Origin: Heterodera schachtii
Taxonomy: Eukaryota; Nematoda; Chromadorea; Rhabditida; Heteroderidae
Assembly: GCA_023374025.1 (NCBI GenBank)
Contig: SIJG01000125.1
Location: 13,983-77,982, forward strand
DNA length: 64,000 nucleotides
Direction of reading: 5' to 3'
Part shown: positions 20,131 to 30,051 of the stretch, piece after piece
How the letters are laid out: each line of letters opens with the position of its first letter
How positions within the stretch are numbered: the stretch's first letter is position 1
The notes under the pieces: model-generated
Told to the model about the DNA's origin: nothing
Databases searched by the model: none
Seen by the model: the letters and a program-made list of their open reading frames with translations, nothing else
Position numbers and translations under genes: made by a program

Positions 20131-21458
20131 TCAGATGACATTTTTGTTGCTTTCATCCGCTTCTTCTTTCTCTTCTTCCGCTGCTGGTGGTGACAATGGC
20201 CTAAAATTGAATTATTATTTTTTCAACAAAATCAAAAATTGCTGTTGCGGTGCTCACCCAATGGAATTGTTGATGTCACCCCACAAAAAAAGTTGACATT
20301 GTTCAAATTGTTGTCGTCCCAATATTCGTCGTTTTCCCATTTAATCGCCGCCGCCTTTTCACTAATTGGGCATCGCTTCAACACCCAATCACTAATGAAT
20401 CCATCATCGCTATCTTCTTCAACATCTTCTTCAAACGCTAACAATGTCAGCTTTTCCTTGGTTCGTTCATTCACCGATTCAAATGGTTCAATTGCTGTTT
20501 TTGGCACTTGAAAATCAATTTTGTAACTGACAGATGAAGTGGTGGCACGGACAAATGCCTAAACAAATAAAAGGAAGCGCAAATTCAAATGTAAATCAAT
20601 TAATGAAAATATACTCACACACACCTCCTTGAAACTGTTGACCCAATCCAAGTTCACTTCTTCGTCATAATCCGCACAAAACAATCGCTTCGGACGGCCA
20701 TCTTTGCTCGGCGTGTGCAACCATTTGGCCAATGCTTGGCCGGCAGAAGCATTTGGTCCATCAAAATCATCACCAATCGCATCGGGGAACAGAATATCAG
20801 TATCGATTGAATTCAGATGATCAAGATCAGTGAGAATTGTCGGTGAAGTACGACTGCGCAAATTGTCCAAATCATCGCCATTGTTAATGCGCAAATGACG
20901 AATGTTTGTCACAAAAAGGGGCCAAATTTCACTCGTCAAAACATCCCAAATTCTTTGGTTATCGTCGGTTTCGTCTGAACGCACATCCAACCCCAATTTG
21001 GTGCCCATTCTGTCCCAAATGTGCTTGTTGGAACGGAGAAATTCAATGACGGAATGGTCAATGTAGCTGAAGAAATAAAAAAAATGCTACAAACAAAAAA
21101 TTTAAAATTACTCAATCAGAAGGAAACAAAAACGAATTTTGTTTGGCAACGGACGGTCCGGCAATGGAAAATCCACAAAATTGTCATCGTCATCAATCAG
21201 AACAGATAATTTCGCTTCTGTTCCTTTGTCCTTGCTAATTTCGATTGTTCTCCAAATTGTCAATTCGCTTTTTCCGTCGAAGTGCGCGTCAACCAAAGCA
21301 TCGAAACGGTCAGAAAGTAATGCCATTGTGAGGCCGAGTTGAGCATGGTCAAAAGATGGCAGAATGTCCATCCAAACGTCGCTGCAAATCCAACTGAAAT
21401 GCGGGAAAAATTGATGGAAATTTTGAAATTTATAAAATTTTCCTTACCGTCTGTTCAT
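20131..21458 (-). pseudogene. Class A F-box-like gene with one frameshift near the 3' end
   Basis: Exons 21458-21448, 21393-21112, 21066-20625, 20558-20258 and 20200-20131. The first three are intact: WICSDVWMDILPSFDHAQL, LLSDRFDALVDAHFDGKSEL, IWDVLTSEIWPLFVTNIRHL, SPTILTDLDHLNSI, GQALAKWLHTP. In exon 4 a T run near 20285 is one base short compared with sisters (NVNFFCGV instead of NFxLWGD), so the final ~10 codons and exon 5 (GPLSPPAAEEEKEEADES) fall out of frame. A homopolymer sequencing error could explain it; if so the gene is intact. The unusually acidic stretch EEDVEEDSDDG in exon 4 is not shared by most copies. Closest relative: 52265-53548. Confidence 0.68.
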
Positions 21459-22785
21459 TTTTGCTGCAATTAGCACACTTTTGCCGTTTTACGATTAATT
21501 GGTGACACAATCAGCAGAATAATTAGATAATTGTTTGAAAATTCTTTCCTAAACAATAAGAAAATCAAGCGACAACAAAAAATGTAAAAAAGAGACGTAA
21601 AATGGCATTTTTATTCTGAAAAAACTTTTTTTTGTTTTGATAATTATATGTATCTTTTATATCAAATTTTCTCATTCCTTTTTAGAAATTCTTGAAGACA
21701 TTTGTAGCAACAAAATGACCAGAAATGTGAACGAATGAATGAATGGAATGAGGCGGAGAAGAAAAAAAAGGCATTTTTTGGACCAATTTCGAATCCCGGA
21801 CCCGAATTCAAACAAAAAGTCGAAAACCCAAAATTTTCAAAATTCTCACTTTTGTTCCTAAATTGATTAAAACATGCTAAATTTGGTCATAAACCTTTGG
21901 AATATCAAAGAATGGTCATTCTGTACCGCTTTTGACTTTTCGACTTTTTGTTCGAATTCGGGTCCGGGATTCGAAATTGGTCCAAATGAATGTCAGATTC
22001 ATGAAAGTTATAGTGGAAAAACTTACCCCCGAGTCCGAAAACTCTGAGACTTTTCAAAAATTCTCATTCCCTTAAAATCGATTAAAACCTTTAAAAAATT
22101 TTTTGTTGTTGTTACTGTTTAAAATAAAATCATTTGTTAATTTTTTTTAGTCACCGAAACAAAACAAAAAAATTGGGGGTTGAAAAAAATCGAAAACATA
22201 AAAAAAATGCTAGGAAACCGGTCAATTTAAACCGTCAGACAGAGAGATTTCTGAAGACATTAGCAGCAGCAAAATCACCGGGAAATAGAGGGAAAATAAT
22301 GAGAGAATGGAATGAGGAAGAGGAGGAGAAACAAGAGCATTTTATACTAAAATATTTGCGTAGCAATTCGGGGGGTGGGAAAAGTCGGAGTCGGCATTTG
22401 TCGGGGATAGACAGGTCCGTAGGAGTGCACCAAATTGGTCGGGTTTTCTAATTATCCGCTCATTATCGCAATAAAAAAATGCGTGAATATTTAACGGATT
22501 GCTTGTTTTTCTCAGTTATTCATTTAATTTCGTCCTAAAAAATGCATTTTAAATTTTATAATTTGTTTCTAATTTATGTTGACCGAAGCGAACCAGCTTC
22601 ATGATCACTGATCAGCAGAGTGATCCAGAGAACCCAATTTGAAGAAGCTTTCACGACTTATGAAAATTTTTGCAAATCAACCCCCCCCCCGCCCCCCTCC
22701 CGCCCACTTTTTTCGGGTTGACCATCAGCAAAAGTGCTGAATGGAATCACTGGACAGTGACCAGCAGATGGTGGACAGAAGGAAA
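21459..22785. other. Upstream region and repeats
   Basis: A minus-strand TATA-like GATATAAAAGATAC at about 21640-21660 fits the class A promoter. Inverted GGTCCGGGATTCGAAATTGG repeats lie at about 21770-21990. 22236-22380 is a relic class B promoter plus start exon on the minus strand (AGTATAAAATGCTC, then ATGTCTTCAGAAAT without the GTACGT donor). No complete gene. Confidence 0.45.
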
Positions 22786-23853
22786 CATCGTTGACGACCA
22801 TTGTGCAACCGAAAAGTCATGGCTAGTCAACACCTTCGGCAAACCATCAGGACGGGGCGTAAACAACCATTTGGTCATCGCTTGGCCATCCGACGCCATG
22901 CCACTTTCATCGGGCGGAAATTCCGGTAGAATGTCGCCATAGAAAAAGACACCGTTAAGTGATGGACAATTGTTGAGAAGTGACGGGGCCAATTGACGCA
23001 AACGGCGAAAAGCGATGGTATTCAAAACGATCACATGCATTGAATGGCGAAACATTGGCCAAATGTTGAGCAAAACAAATTTCAAAATGCGATCATTGCC
23101 CGTGATAATGTGCAAATCCGTTGAACAACCGGCGAAAAAACGGTGAAAACGGCGGAGAAATGCGACGACATTTTGATCGATGTAGCTTAAAATGTGATCT
23201 CATAAATCAAAAAATCTGGATGATCGGCTTCTTACGCGATCTTAATGCCTCGGAATCCGATGATTTTGTTCGGCAACGGATTTTGCGGGATTGGCAATGG
23301 ATTTCCATCGGATTTGACAATTTGCATTTGCTTGGTGCCATTTTCTTGAATGTCCCATTGGATTAGCAATTGTTTGTTCAATTTCCATTTGCGTGTCTTG
23401 AAGTGTTCGTCGACGTAAAAGTCAAAGCGGCGGCTAATCAGTGCAATTTCGAGGCCAAGCTGAGAAGGCGCAAGAAAATCAAACGCCAAAAGCCAACAAT
23501 CGCCGCAGATAAAGCTGAAAATTGGAGATTTTATGAAATTTCCAAATTTTTTGATTGATTTATTTACATTTCCTTTTTGGGAGGGCGTCGTCGTTTTTTG
23601 ACATGGCCTAAAAAGAACCAAAGAATGGTGGCACAGCCGACCAACAGAAGAAACACGACAGACCAACTGAAAAATTAATTGGGAAAAGCATCAAAGCGAG
23701 TTAATCCAAAATTGAAGTTTTAGCCTCCAAAAAGCTAACACTTTCAAAATTGGTTTTGAAATTTTAATATCGAAATTGTTCAAAAGCGGAGCAAAAGAAA
23801 TGAGAAACGTTAGAAAAAAAGAAATAATAAACGTACAGAATTTCTGAAGGCAT
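22786..23853 (-). pseudogene. Class B F-box-like gene with membrane anchor, 3' truncated
   Basis: The best-preserved class B front end. Exon 1 at 23853-23837 (MPSEI), exon 2 at 23666-23568 (WSVVFLLLVGCATILWFFL then KKRRRPPKKE), exon 3 at 23514-23236 (FICGDCWLLAFDFLAPSQL, DEHFKTRKW, GNPLPIPQNPLPNKIIGF), exon 4 from 23185. Phases join exactly (AT/C between exons 2 and 3), so the membrane segment at about residues 7-25 is continuous with the F-box-like domain. Exon 4 reads NIWPMFRHSMH, LRQLAPSLL, ASDGQAMTKWLFTP and FSVAQWSST. It breaks off near 22786, before exons 5 and 6. The anchor would place the protein on a membrane; topology is inferred. Confidence 0.7.
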
Positions 23854-23960
23854 TTGCAGGAACAAAATGACCGGAAATGGACGAATGAATGAATGGAATG
23901 AGGCGGATGAGAAGAAACAAGGGCATTTTTATACTAAAATATTAGCGTAGCTCCCCGAGT
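23854..23960 (-). promoter_or_regulatory. Class B promoter
   Basis: On the minus strand CGCTAATATTTTAGTATAAAAATGCCC (about 23917-23943) carries the family TATA box, followed by a pyrimidine-rich leader with repeated CATTC and the start codon at 23853. The same block precedes other class B start exons at 22340-22380, 42050-42075 and, more divergent, 56560 and 62030. Confidence 0.55.
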
Positions 23961-25055
23961 TGTAGAATATTTTTGCGTCAAAAAGTCACAAATTTTTGCC
24001 ATTTTGGGGTCACATTTTCAAAAAAGGAAGAAATTTTTTGCAAATTTTAATGATATATGATAAAAAAAAATGTTCAAATTTTTCAAAAATTTGCCCTTTT
24101 TTCCTTGAAAAGTTTTATTGATTTTGCAAGATAGAACTCAAATTCGTGATAACTGAATGTATGTGAATTTATTTTGTTAATGCATTTTTCTCTGCGATTT
24201 AATTTTATTGAGTGTACTGTAAAATGGTCTTTTATCTATCATGGGCATGGGTAATTTAAACAGAGTTTTTGAGGTTACCGTATATTCTCTAATTAAGGCC
24301 CCGGGGGGATTATTTTTCAACCTCTTCCGAAAGGGGGACATAATTGGAGACAGGGCCTTTAATGGAGACAGGGGGATTATTTTTCGACAGATTTTTAATG
24401 ACTAGGGCCGCGACTTTTAGTGATGAAAAATCTCGAAATAGTTCATAAAATAGTGAGAAAATGGTGACATAACGCCAAAATTTTTTAATTATTTTGGTGA
24501 GAAGCGTCAAAGTACGGTCTACCTCAGTTGGGCCGGCACGATTGGGCCGGCACGGTTGGGCCGTCACGTTTGGGCCGGCACGGTTGGGCCCCAGCATAGT
24601 TTTCCACTATAACTTTCTACAACTTTTTTCTTTGGCATCCAAATCAAACATTGTTGTATCATTCGAAAGCTTAATGTGTTTAGAAACTTTTTCTAAGCTA
24701 TTGCTTCGCGATTAGACAAATACCAAAAAAGTTATACATGAAAATTTCGAAAAACTCAAAATTTTGAAGTTTTTTCTTAATAAAAATTTTTCTAGGCTTT
24801 AAAATCTATCCGCTTTTTGTAAAGCTAATAGAGTATGTGAAGAGCTTTCGAATGATACCAACAATGTTGGATTTGGATGTCAAAGAAAAAAGCTATCATG
24901 GAAAATCATGCTGGGGCCCAACCGTGCCGGCCCAAACGTGACGGCCCAACCGTGCCGGCCCAATCGTGCCGGCCCAACTGAGCGGTTCCGTCAAAGTATG
25001 ATTTTTAATGACGTATAGTGACTTCAGGATCGAAAATTTCAATGCAGAAATGCTT
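23961..25055. mobile_element. Nested elements: hAT-like relic carrying a TTGGGCC-type MITE
   Basis: 24405-24500 starts TAGGGCCGCGACTTTTAGTGA like the hAT-like element at 39497-40088; its other part lies at about 24999-25080 (TTGAGCTCCTTTCTTC). Nested inside is the MITE 24515-24990, with perfect 8-bp TCAAAGTA duplications (24507-24514, 24991-24998) and termini built of TTGGGCCGGCACG units. No transposase. Confidence 0.65.
24515..24990. mobile_element. MITE with TTGGGCCGGCACG termini
   Basis: Ends CGGTCTACCTCAGTTGGGCC and the complement, each with several GGGCC units. Inner arms hold TTGTATCATTCGAAAGC and its complement. Perfect TCAAAGTA duplication. Confidence 0.75.
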
Positions 25056-25455
25056 TGTTGAGCTCCTTTCTTCAAAATAAATATGAATTTTTAAATGTAT
25101 GCATATTTTTAGCGCCCTTTTTGGCAATATTAAGAATTGGTGTCCCGACGAAAAAAATGTTAAAAATTTGTCGGGTATTTTTCTAGGCTTAAAATGTGCT
25201 GATCACGAATCTGAGCTCAGATTTTGAAAATCATTGATTTTTATCTAATATTTTTTGTCAACTACTTGATTTTTTTTGGTTTTAAATTTTTTTTTTTTTT
25301 AAAGTTTAGCAATTTTTGGCATTTTGCCGTTTTGGTGCCTTTTTTGGCGTTTTTTACCGAAAAATTCCACTAAAAATGCCAAAAAAAAATCGGGAAAATA
25401 CACTCCTAAGAAATGACCCGAAAACAATTTCAGAAAATTTTTATGGGGTGTAAAT

Positions 25456-26489
25456 CAGGGATGGGCCAAATCGAAAAATAAAAAACGAAATGCGAAAAGC
25501 GAAATTTGCGAAACTGAAAAATGCGAAATGAAAAAAAAGCGAAATGCGAAAAGCCAAAATATGCGAAATGCGAAAGGCGAAATTTTTTTTCAAAAATTTT
25601 ACCAATAGCTTTTGAGGTTGTGATGCAAAAAAAAAATCTCTGCATTTTCCGGTTCAATCTTTTTCTCAGATCAAAAATGACAAATTCTACCCATTTTGTG
25701 GTTAAAATTTCAAAAATTAAGGTAAAATGAGGGTCCGGCGGTGCCGATAGGCGCCGCCTGAAAATTTTTTGGAAATTGTAATAAAATATGATAGGATAAG
25801 TTGCAAAATTTTCAAAAGATTTACTATTTTTTTCAAAAAAATAAATCGCAAAAAAACAAAAAAAAAATGCACCAAAAAGTTCAAGATAGAAGCTTCAAAC
25901 CAAGTAAAAAACTCGTTTTCGTGCATATTAGGCTATAGCAAGTTAGCAAAAAAAGTAATTATTAGAGTTGCACGGGACCGGGAATTTTGACAAAAACCGG
26001 ATATTCAAAAATGTACCCATAAACTTTTTTAATTTTCGTTTCTGGGGAGAAATTTGAAGAATTTTTCCATTATTCGTTGAAAATTTTTAAAAATTTTCAT
26101 TTTGGCGGGGGGGACCTTGGAATTTCTAAGTCTCAAAAATGGATTTTTTTAAATAAATTAACAATCTCTTACATTTTTGCTTTTAAATCGCTAATCAGTA
26201 TTTTTGTGGCGCTATTTTTTCAAAACTCTTTAGGACATTGTGGTTGGGTGGGGTCCGGCGGTGCCGATAGGCGCCGCCGGAAAATTTTTTGCAATTTTGA
26301 GTGTAATATATTACAGAAAATAATAAACTGAAGCACTCGTTTTAAAAATTTAAATTTTCAAATATATTCATTTTAGGGGTGGAAATTTCGCATTTCGCGC
26401 CAAAAAGCGAAATGCGAAAAGCGAAATGCGAAACGCCAAAAAATGCGAATAATGCGAAAGGCGAAATGCGAAACCTCGGCCCATCCCTG
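25456..26489. mobile_element. hAT-like element(s) with CGAAATGCGAAAAG satellite ends
   Basis: Left end CAGGGATGGGCCAAATCG and right end GGCCCATCCCTG match hAT-style termini. Both ends carry tandem CGAAATGCGAAAAG-like units (25480-25590, 26385-26475). Two copies of the hairpin motif GGCGGTGCCGATAGGCGCCG (25733-25759, 26253-26282) lie inside. The flanking 8-mers differ, so this may be two truncated copies. No transposase found. Confidence 0.55.
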
Positions 26490-26771
26490 TTACCAATATC
26501 AATTCAAATCATTCGGGGCCAATGTTCTTCACCACTGCCCAATTATTATTTTTTTATTTTATATAAATGCGAATTTTATTTTTACAAATCTTCGTCTGTT
26601 TTTTGCAAAAAAAATGTGATGAGTTTCTGTTTCAAAATTGTTCTTTTTGCTCTCTCATTTTCCCCAACTCTCTCTTTTTAAGTTACATAACAACAAAGTT
26701 TTGCCTTTGCCTTTTTTTTTGACAAACCAATCAATTGGAAAAGTGAAAAGTGTGCTAAATAAGCCACCAAA

Positions 26772-28094
26772 ATGAATCGACGGTAAGGAATTTTTTAAAT
26801 AAAATTTTCGTTTCCAATTTCTTCCATGTTTCAGTTGGATTTGTGCCGACGTGTGGATGGACATTCTGCCATCATTTGACCATGCTCAACTCGGACTCAA
26901 AATGGCATTGCTTTCCGACCGTTTCGATGTTTTGGTGGACAAACATTTTGATGGAAAAAGCGAATTGACAATTTGGAGGACAATCAAAATTGAAAAGGAC
27001 GAAGGACCAAAACCGAAAATGTCTATTCGAATGGATGACAATTGCAATTTTGTGGATTTTCCATTGTCCGACCGTCAGATGCCCAACAAAATTTGCTTTA
27101 AGAACATTCAGATTCGGTCATTCTTTAGCTTTTGTACATATTAAAAGCATTTTTATAATCTTCAGGTACATTGACCATTCCGTGATCAAATTTCTCCGTT
27201 CAAAGAAGCGATTCTTTGACAGAAGGGGCACCAATTTGGAGTTGTATGTGTATGAAATTGATGCGGATGTTCAGCAAATTTGGGATGTTTTTATCCGTGA
27301 AATTTGGCCCGTTTTTGCGACAAACATTCGCCATTTGTCTTTTTTCGATGGCGATCATTTGGACAATTTGCGTCGCCACATTTCACCGACAATTCTCACT
27401 GATCTTGATCAATTGACTTCGATCGATTCTGGTGATCTATTCCCCGATGGAATTGCTGACGATGGGCCAAATGCAACTGCTGGCCAAGCGTTGGCCAAAT
27501 GGCTGCACACTTCGACAAAAAATGGCCAACCGAAGCAATTGCATCGCGATAATATTTTGGATCCACTGAATCTGGAATGGGTGAACAACTTCAAAGAGGT
27601 CGTCTCGCCATATTTTCTTCGTCAATTTGTTTTTGTTTTAACAATTTTTTCGTTTAGACATTTCGCCGTGCCACCACTTCTGTCAGTTACCATATTCAAC
27701 TTTATTTTTACGCGACAACAATGCCAATTGAACAATTTGAATTGGTGAACGAATGGACGAAAGAGAAGCTGACACTGAAACAGAGCAAAGAATTAGGCTA
27801 TTATTGCATGTATAATTGGTTGTTGAAACGGTGCCCAATTGGGGAGACGGCGACGGCGCCAATTAAGTGGGAAAACCGCGAAAATTCGGGTGCTAATTTA
27901 ACTATATCAGATTTGATCTGCGGTATGGTAATTATTCGGGTGCCAATTTGAACAATATTCGATTTGATTTGTGGGGTGGAAATCGTTGCATTGGGTGAGA
28001 AGCAAAACAGCAATTTTTGATTGTCAAATTAATTAATTTTAGGCCATTGTCGTCACCAGCGGAAGAAGAATTGGATCAAAGAAACGGAAAATAA
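26772..28094 (+). CDS. Class A F-box-like protein with altered C-terminus
   Basis: Exons 26772-26782, 26835-27116, 27166-27598 and 27658-27951, with a vestigial last exon at 28043-28094. Open for 339 residues: WICADVWMDILPSFDHAQL, LLSDRFDVLVDKHFDGKSEL, YIDHSVIKFLRSKKRFFD, IWPVFATNIRHL, SPTILTDLDQLTSI, GQALAKWLHTS, EWVNNFKE, FELVNEWTKEKL, LLKRCPIGE. A tandem duplication of the exon-4 end (units about 27885-27940 and 27941-27995) brings in TGA 27949-27951, giving the tail MVIIRVPI. The normal donor (27990s) and terminal exon (GPLSSPAEEELDQRNGK) survive downstream but are out of reach unless splicing skips the duplication. The class A gene at 37185-38491 shares the duplication. Confidence 0.7.
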
Positions 28095-28569
28095 TTATAT
28101 TTGATGAAATGATCGATCTCGCCAATAGAAAACGGATTTTATGCCATCATTTTCTCCGAAATGCTTTTGTTGATTCTTTCGTTCGAATAAAACATATGTA
28201 CATTTATATCTTGTTGAAAACCTTACTAATTCAATTAAATTAAAATCACGTGCAGAAATTAGATGCTTTATTTTAGCAAATTTTTAAAATGCTTCTGGCA
28301 GTCGCCGTTGACTATGCTGTTCAGCGACGACAACGAGAAACGGCGGATTAATTTTTTATAGGCATATTGGGTAGTACGGTAACCAACTGGGAACTACAGT
28401 AGAAAACTGAGTAGCTGTTCATAATAGTTGTAGTGTGTGTGTGGTACGGTAGCCCATTGCATCATTTTTGGATACAGTAGTAGATACAATCGTATGGTGA
28501 AAAGATTGTATTACTGTCTCAAATTGGGAGGGATATGGTAGGCAAAAGAAATTTTACGAAAAACTATTC
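28095..28569. other. Intergenic DNA before the GC-rich island
   Basis: No gene. Carries the usual class A 3' flank, then unremarkable AT-rich sequence. 28290-28345 (GGCAGTCGCCGTTGAC, CAGCGACGACAACGAG) resembles motifs repeated inside the island. Confidence 0.3.
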
Positions 28570-29350
28570 AACAAATCAGCAGGTCTCTTTTTCTCCACCC
28601 GCCGTCTCTGTCCTCTTGAACTGCTCGCGGTCGTCCATCTCGCAGCATCACCACAACGCGCTTGCGCTGCGACGGGGCACGGACGGTCGCCGGTCGGCCG
28701 GCCCAGCGATGGCCGCTGGCGACCCCAGCGTCAACAGAAACAGTCGCCAGCAGATGGCGTCGCTGATCAATTTTGGCCCAATCGTCCAAAACAATAGTCA
28801 GCATCATCACATCTATCGCTGATCAGCTTTGACCCAAAGTCGAACACGCTGATCCGTGTGCGCGAGCATCGGCGACCGTCCTCCTCCTCCTCGTCATTGG
28901 AGGAGGCGAGCGGCGGCGACCGATACTCGCTGACGCAACCGGCGACAGGGCAACTGGCAGCAGCGACCACCGCTGCGACTGGCGACTGCAACGAGTCCGT
29001 GCCGTCGTCGCCAGCCCCTGAGTTATCGCCCAGTAGTTGTCCTCCTGTTGGCCGTTTTGAACTGCTCTCCCCGCGCACCGCTTTCCCGGCACTGATCGAC
29101 GGATCTCCGCAGCAGCGGCAACAACAGCAGTCATCGGCGACCGCTCGCCGATCGCTGCTGTTTGACTGTTCAGCGGCATCGGCGATTCGTCTGTCGTCGC
29201 ACAGCGTCGACAATGGCACATCGGCGACTGACGCCGCTACTGGCGGCGATTGTGGCGACCGGTCGAAGACGGCGGCGACTGTAGCGACAACGGCATTTCG
29301 GCCCAGAGTTGGCACCACCAATGAAACAATGTTGGGCATGTTTGTCTGAT
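28570..29350 (+). other. GC-rich island, probable captured exon(s) of an unrelated gene
   Basis: Composition jumps well above the surrounding AT-rich DNA. On the plus strand an open frame from about 28798 to 29347 encodes a low-complexity protein rich in Ser, Thr, Ala, Pro and Gln (LISFDPKSNTLIRVREHRR, then SSSSSS, QQRQQQQ, AFRPRVGTTNETMLGMF). A different plus frame upstream (28535-28819) ends NNSQHHHIYR. The minus strand is also open (28767-29339, 190 codons), as expected of GC-rich DNA, so the strand is uncertain. No family domain recognised. GGCGAC and CGACTG words recur throughout, which could also reflect an expanded repeat. The 3' edge joins a class A fragment. Confidence 0.35.
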
Positions 29351-29406
29351 CAATTTGGCTTTTTTGTTATTTTGTTGTTGCATTTTGGTGATCAATTTCT
29401 GCAGTT

Positions 29407-29725
29407 ATTGGTTTATTTTGAATTGGTGAACGAACGACGGACCAACGAAAAGCTGACCAATGAAGGAAATTTGCGCTTTTGGCTCTTTTCGTTATTGGCA
29501 GTTGAAGCGATGCCCAATAATTGTTGGGGAGACGACGGCGGCGATTCAATGGGAAAACGACAAAAATTGGGACGACAAATTGAACAAAGTCCAATTTCAT
29601 TTGTGGGGTCTCAACGATTGTATTGGGTGAAGGAGCAGCAACGGAATTTGATTTTGTCATAAAAAAATGCTTAATTTTATGCATTTTCGCCACCAACGCA
29701 AAAAGAAAATGAAAGCGAAGAAAAT
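29407..29725 (+). pseudogene. Class A F-box-like gene fragment (exon 4-5)
   Basis: Only the C-terminal exon survives: FELVNERRTNEKLTNEG at 29415-29465, then a one-base shift, then QLKRCPIIVGE through HLWGLNDCIG ending at a GTGAAG donor near 29629. The acceptor of the last exon has changed from AG to AT (TTTTATGCATTTTCGCC near 29682). The front half of the gene is replaced by the GC-rich island. Confidence 0.65.
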
Positions 29726-30051
29726 TATATTTTTTGAGAAATGACCAATCTCACCAATTGGATTTTGATTTGATGCGCACTTTTTTTCTCTCTAAGAAAT
29801 GCTTTTTGTTGATTCTTACATTTATTTGCTTGCTTTTTTTGTGAGAATTTTTTGGTGCCAATGTCAATCCCGCAAAACATTCTCAAATTTTTTTCTCGCT
29901 GGTTTTCCCGCCGAAACAATGAAATGCCAATTATTATTTATTTTTTCTATCCGCCCAACTCAAATGCCTATTTTTAATATCGCCAAAAAATGGTAAATTC
30001 GAACAGCAAACAAAATATTATCAATAAAACGATCGGACATCTCTCAAATTA
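29726..30051. other. Intergenic, between convergent class A 3' ends
   Basis: AT-rich, no gene. It begins with the usual class A 3' flank (ATTTTTTGAGAAATGACCAATCTC). Confidence 0.3.

Noticed and set aside
23232..23666. A continuous 144-codon minus-strand frame covering anchor exon, intron 2 and F-box exon.
   Set aside because: It reads the anchor exon in the wrong frame (VCRVSSVGRLCHH) and depends on intron 2 lacking a stop. The spliced model keeps the conserved membrane segment and works in all copies.
25456..26489. A single hAT-like element with target duplication.
   Set aside because: The tips match the hAT style but the 8 bp outside each end differ (GTGTAAAT and TTACCAAT), so a single clean insertion was not claimed.
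26990..27748. A 252-codon plus-strand frame in the class A gene at 26772.
   Set aside because: It is read-through of two introns plus an out-of-frame part of exon 2. The conserved motifs need splicing at 27116/27166 and 27598/27658.
28767..29339. A 190-codon minus-strand frame as a Cys/Ala/Asp-rich protein.
   Set aside because: GC-rich DNA keeps several frames open. The plus frame has the more protein-like composition, so the minus frame was not annotated; the strand remains uncertain.
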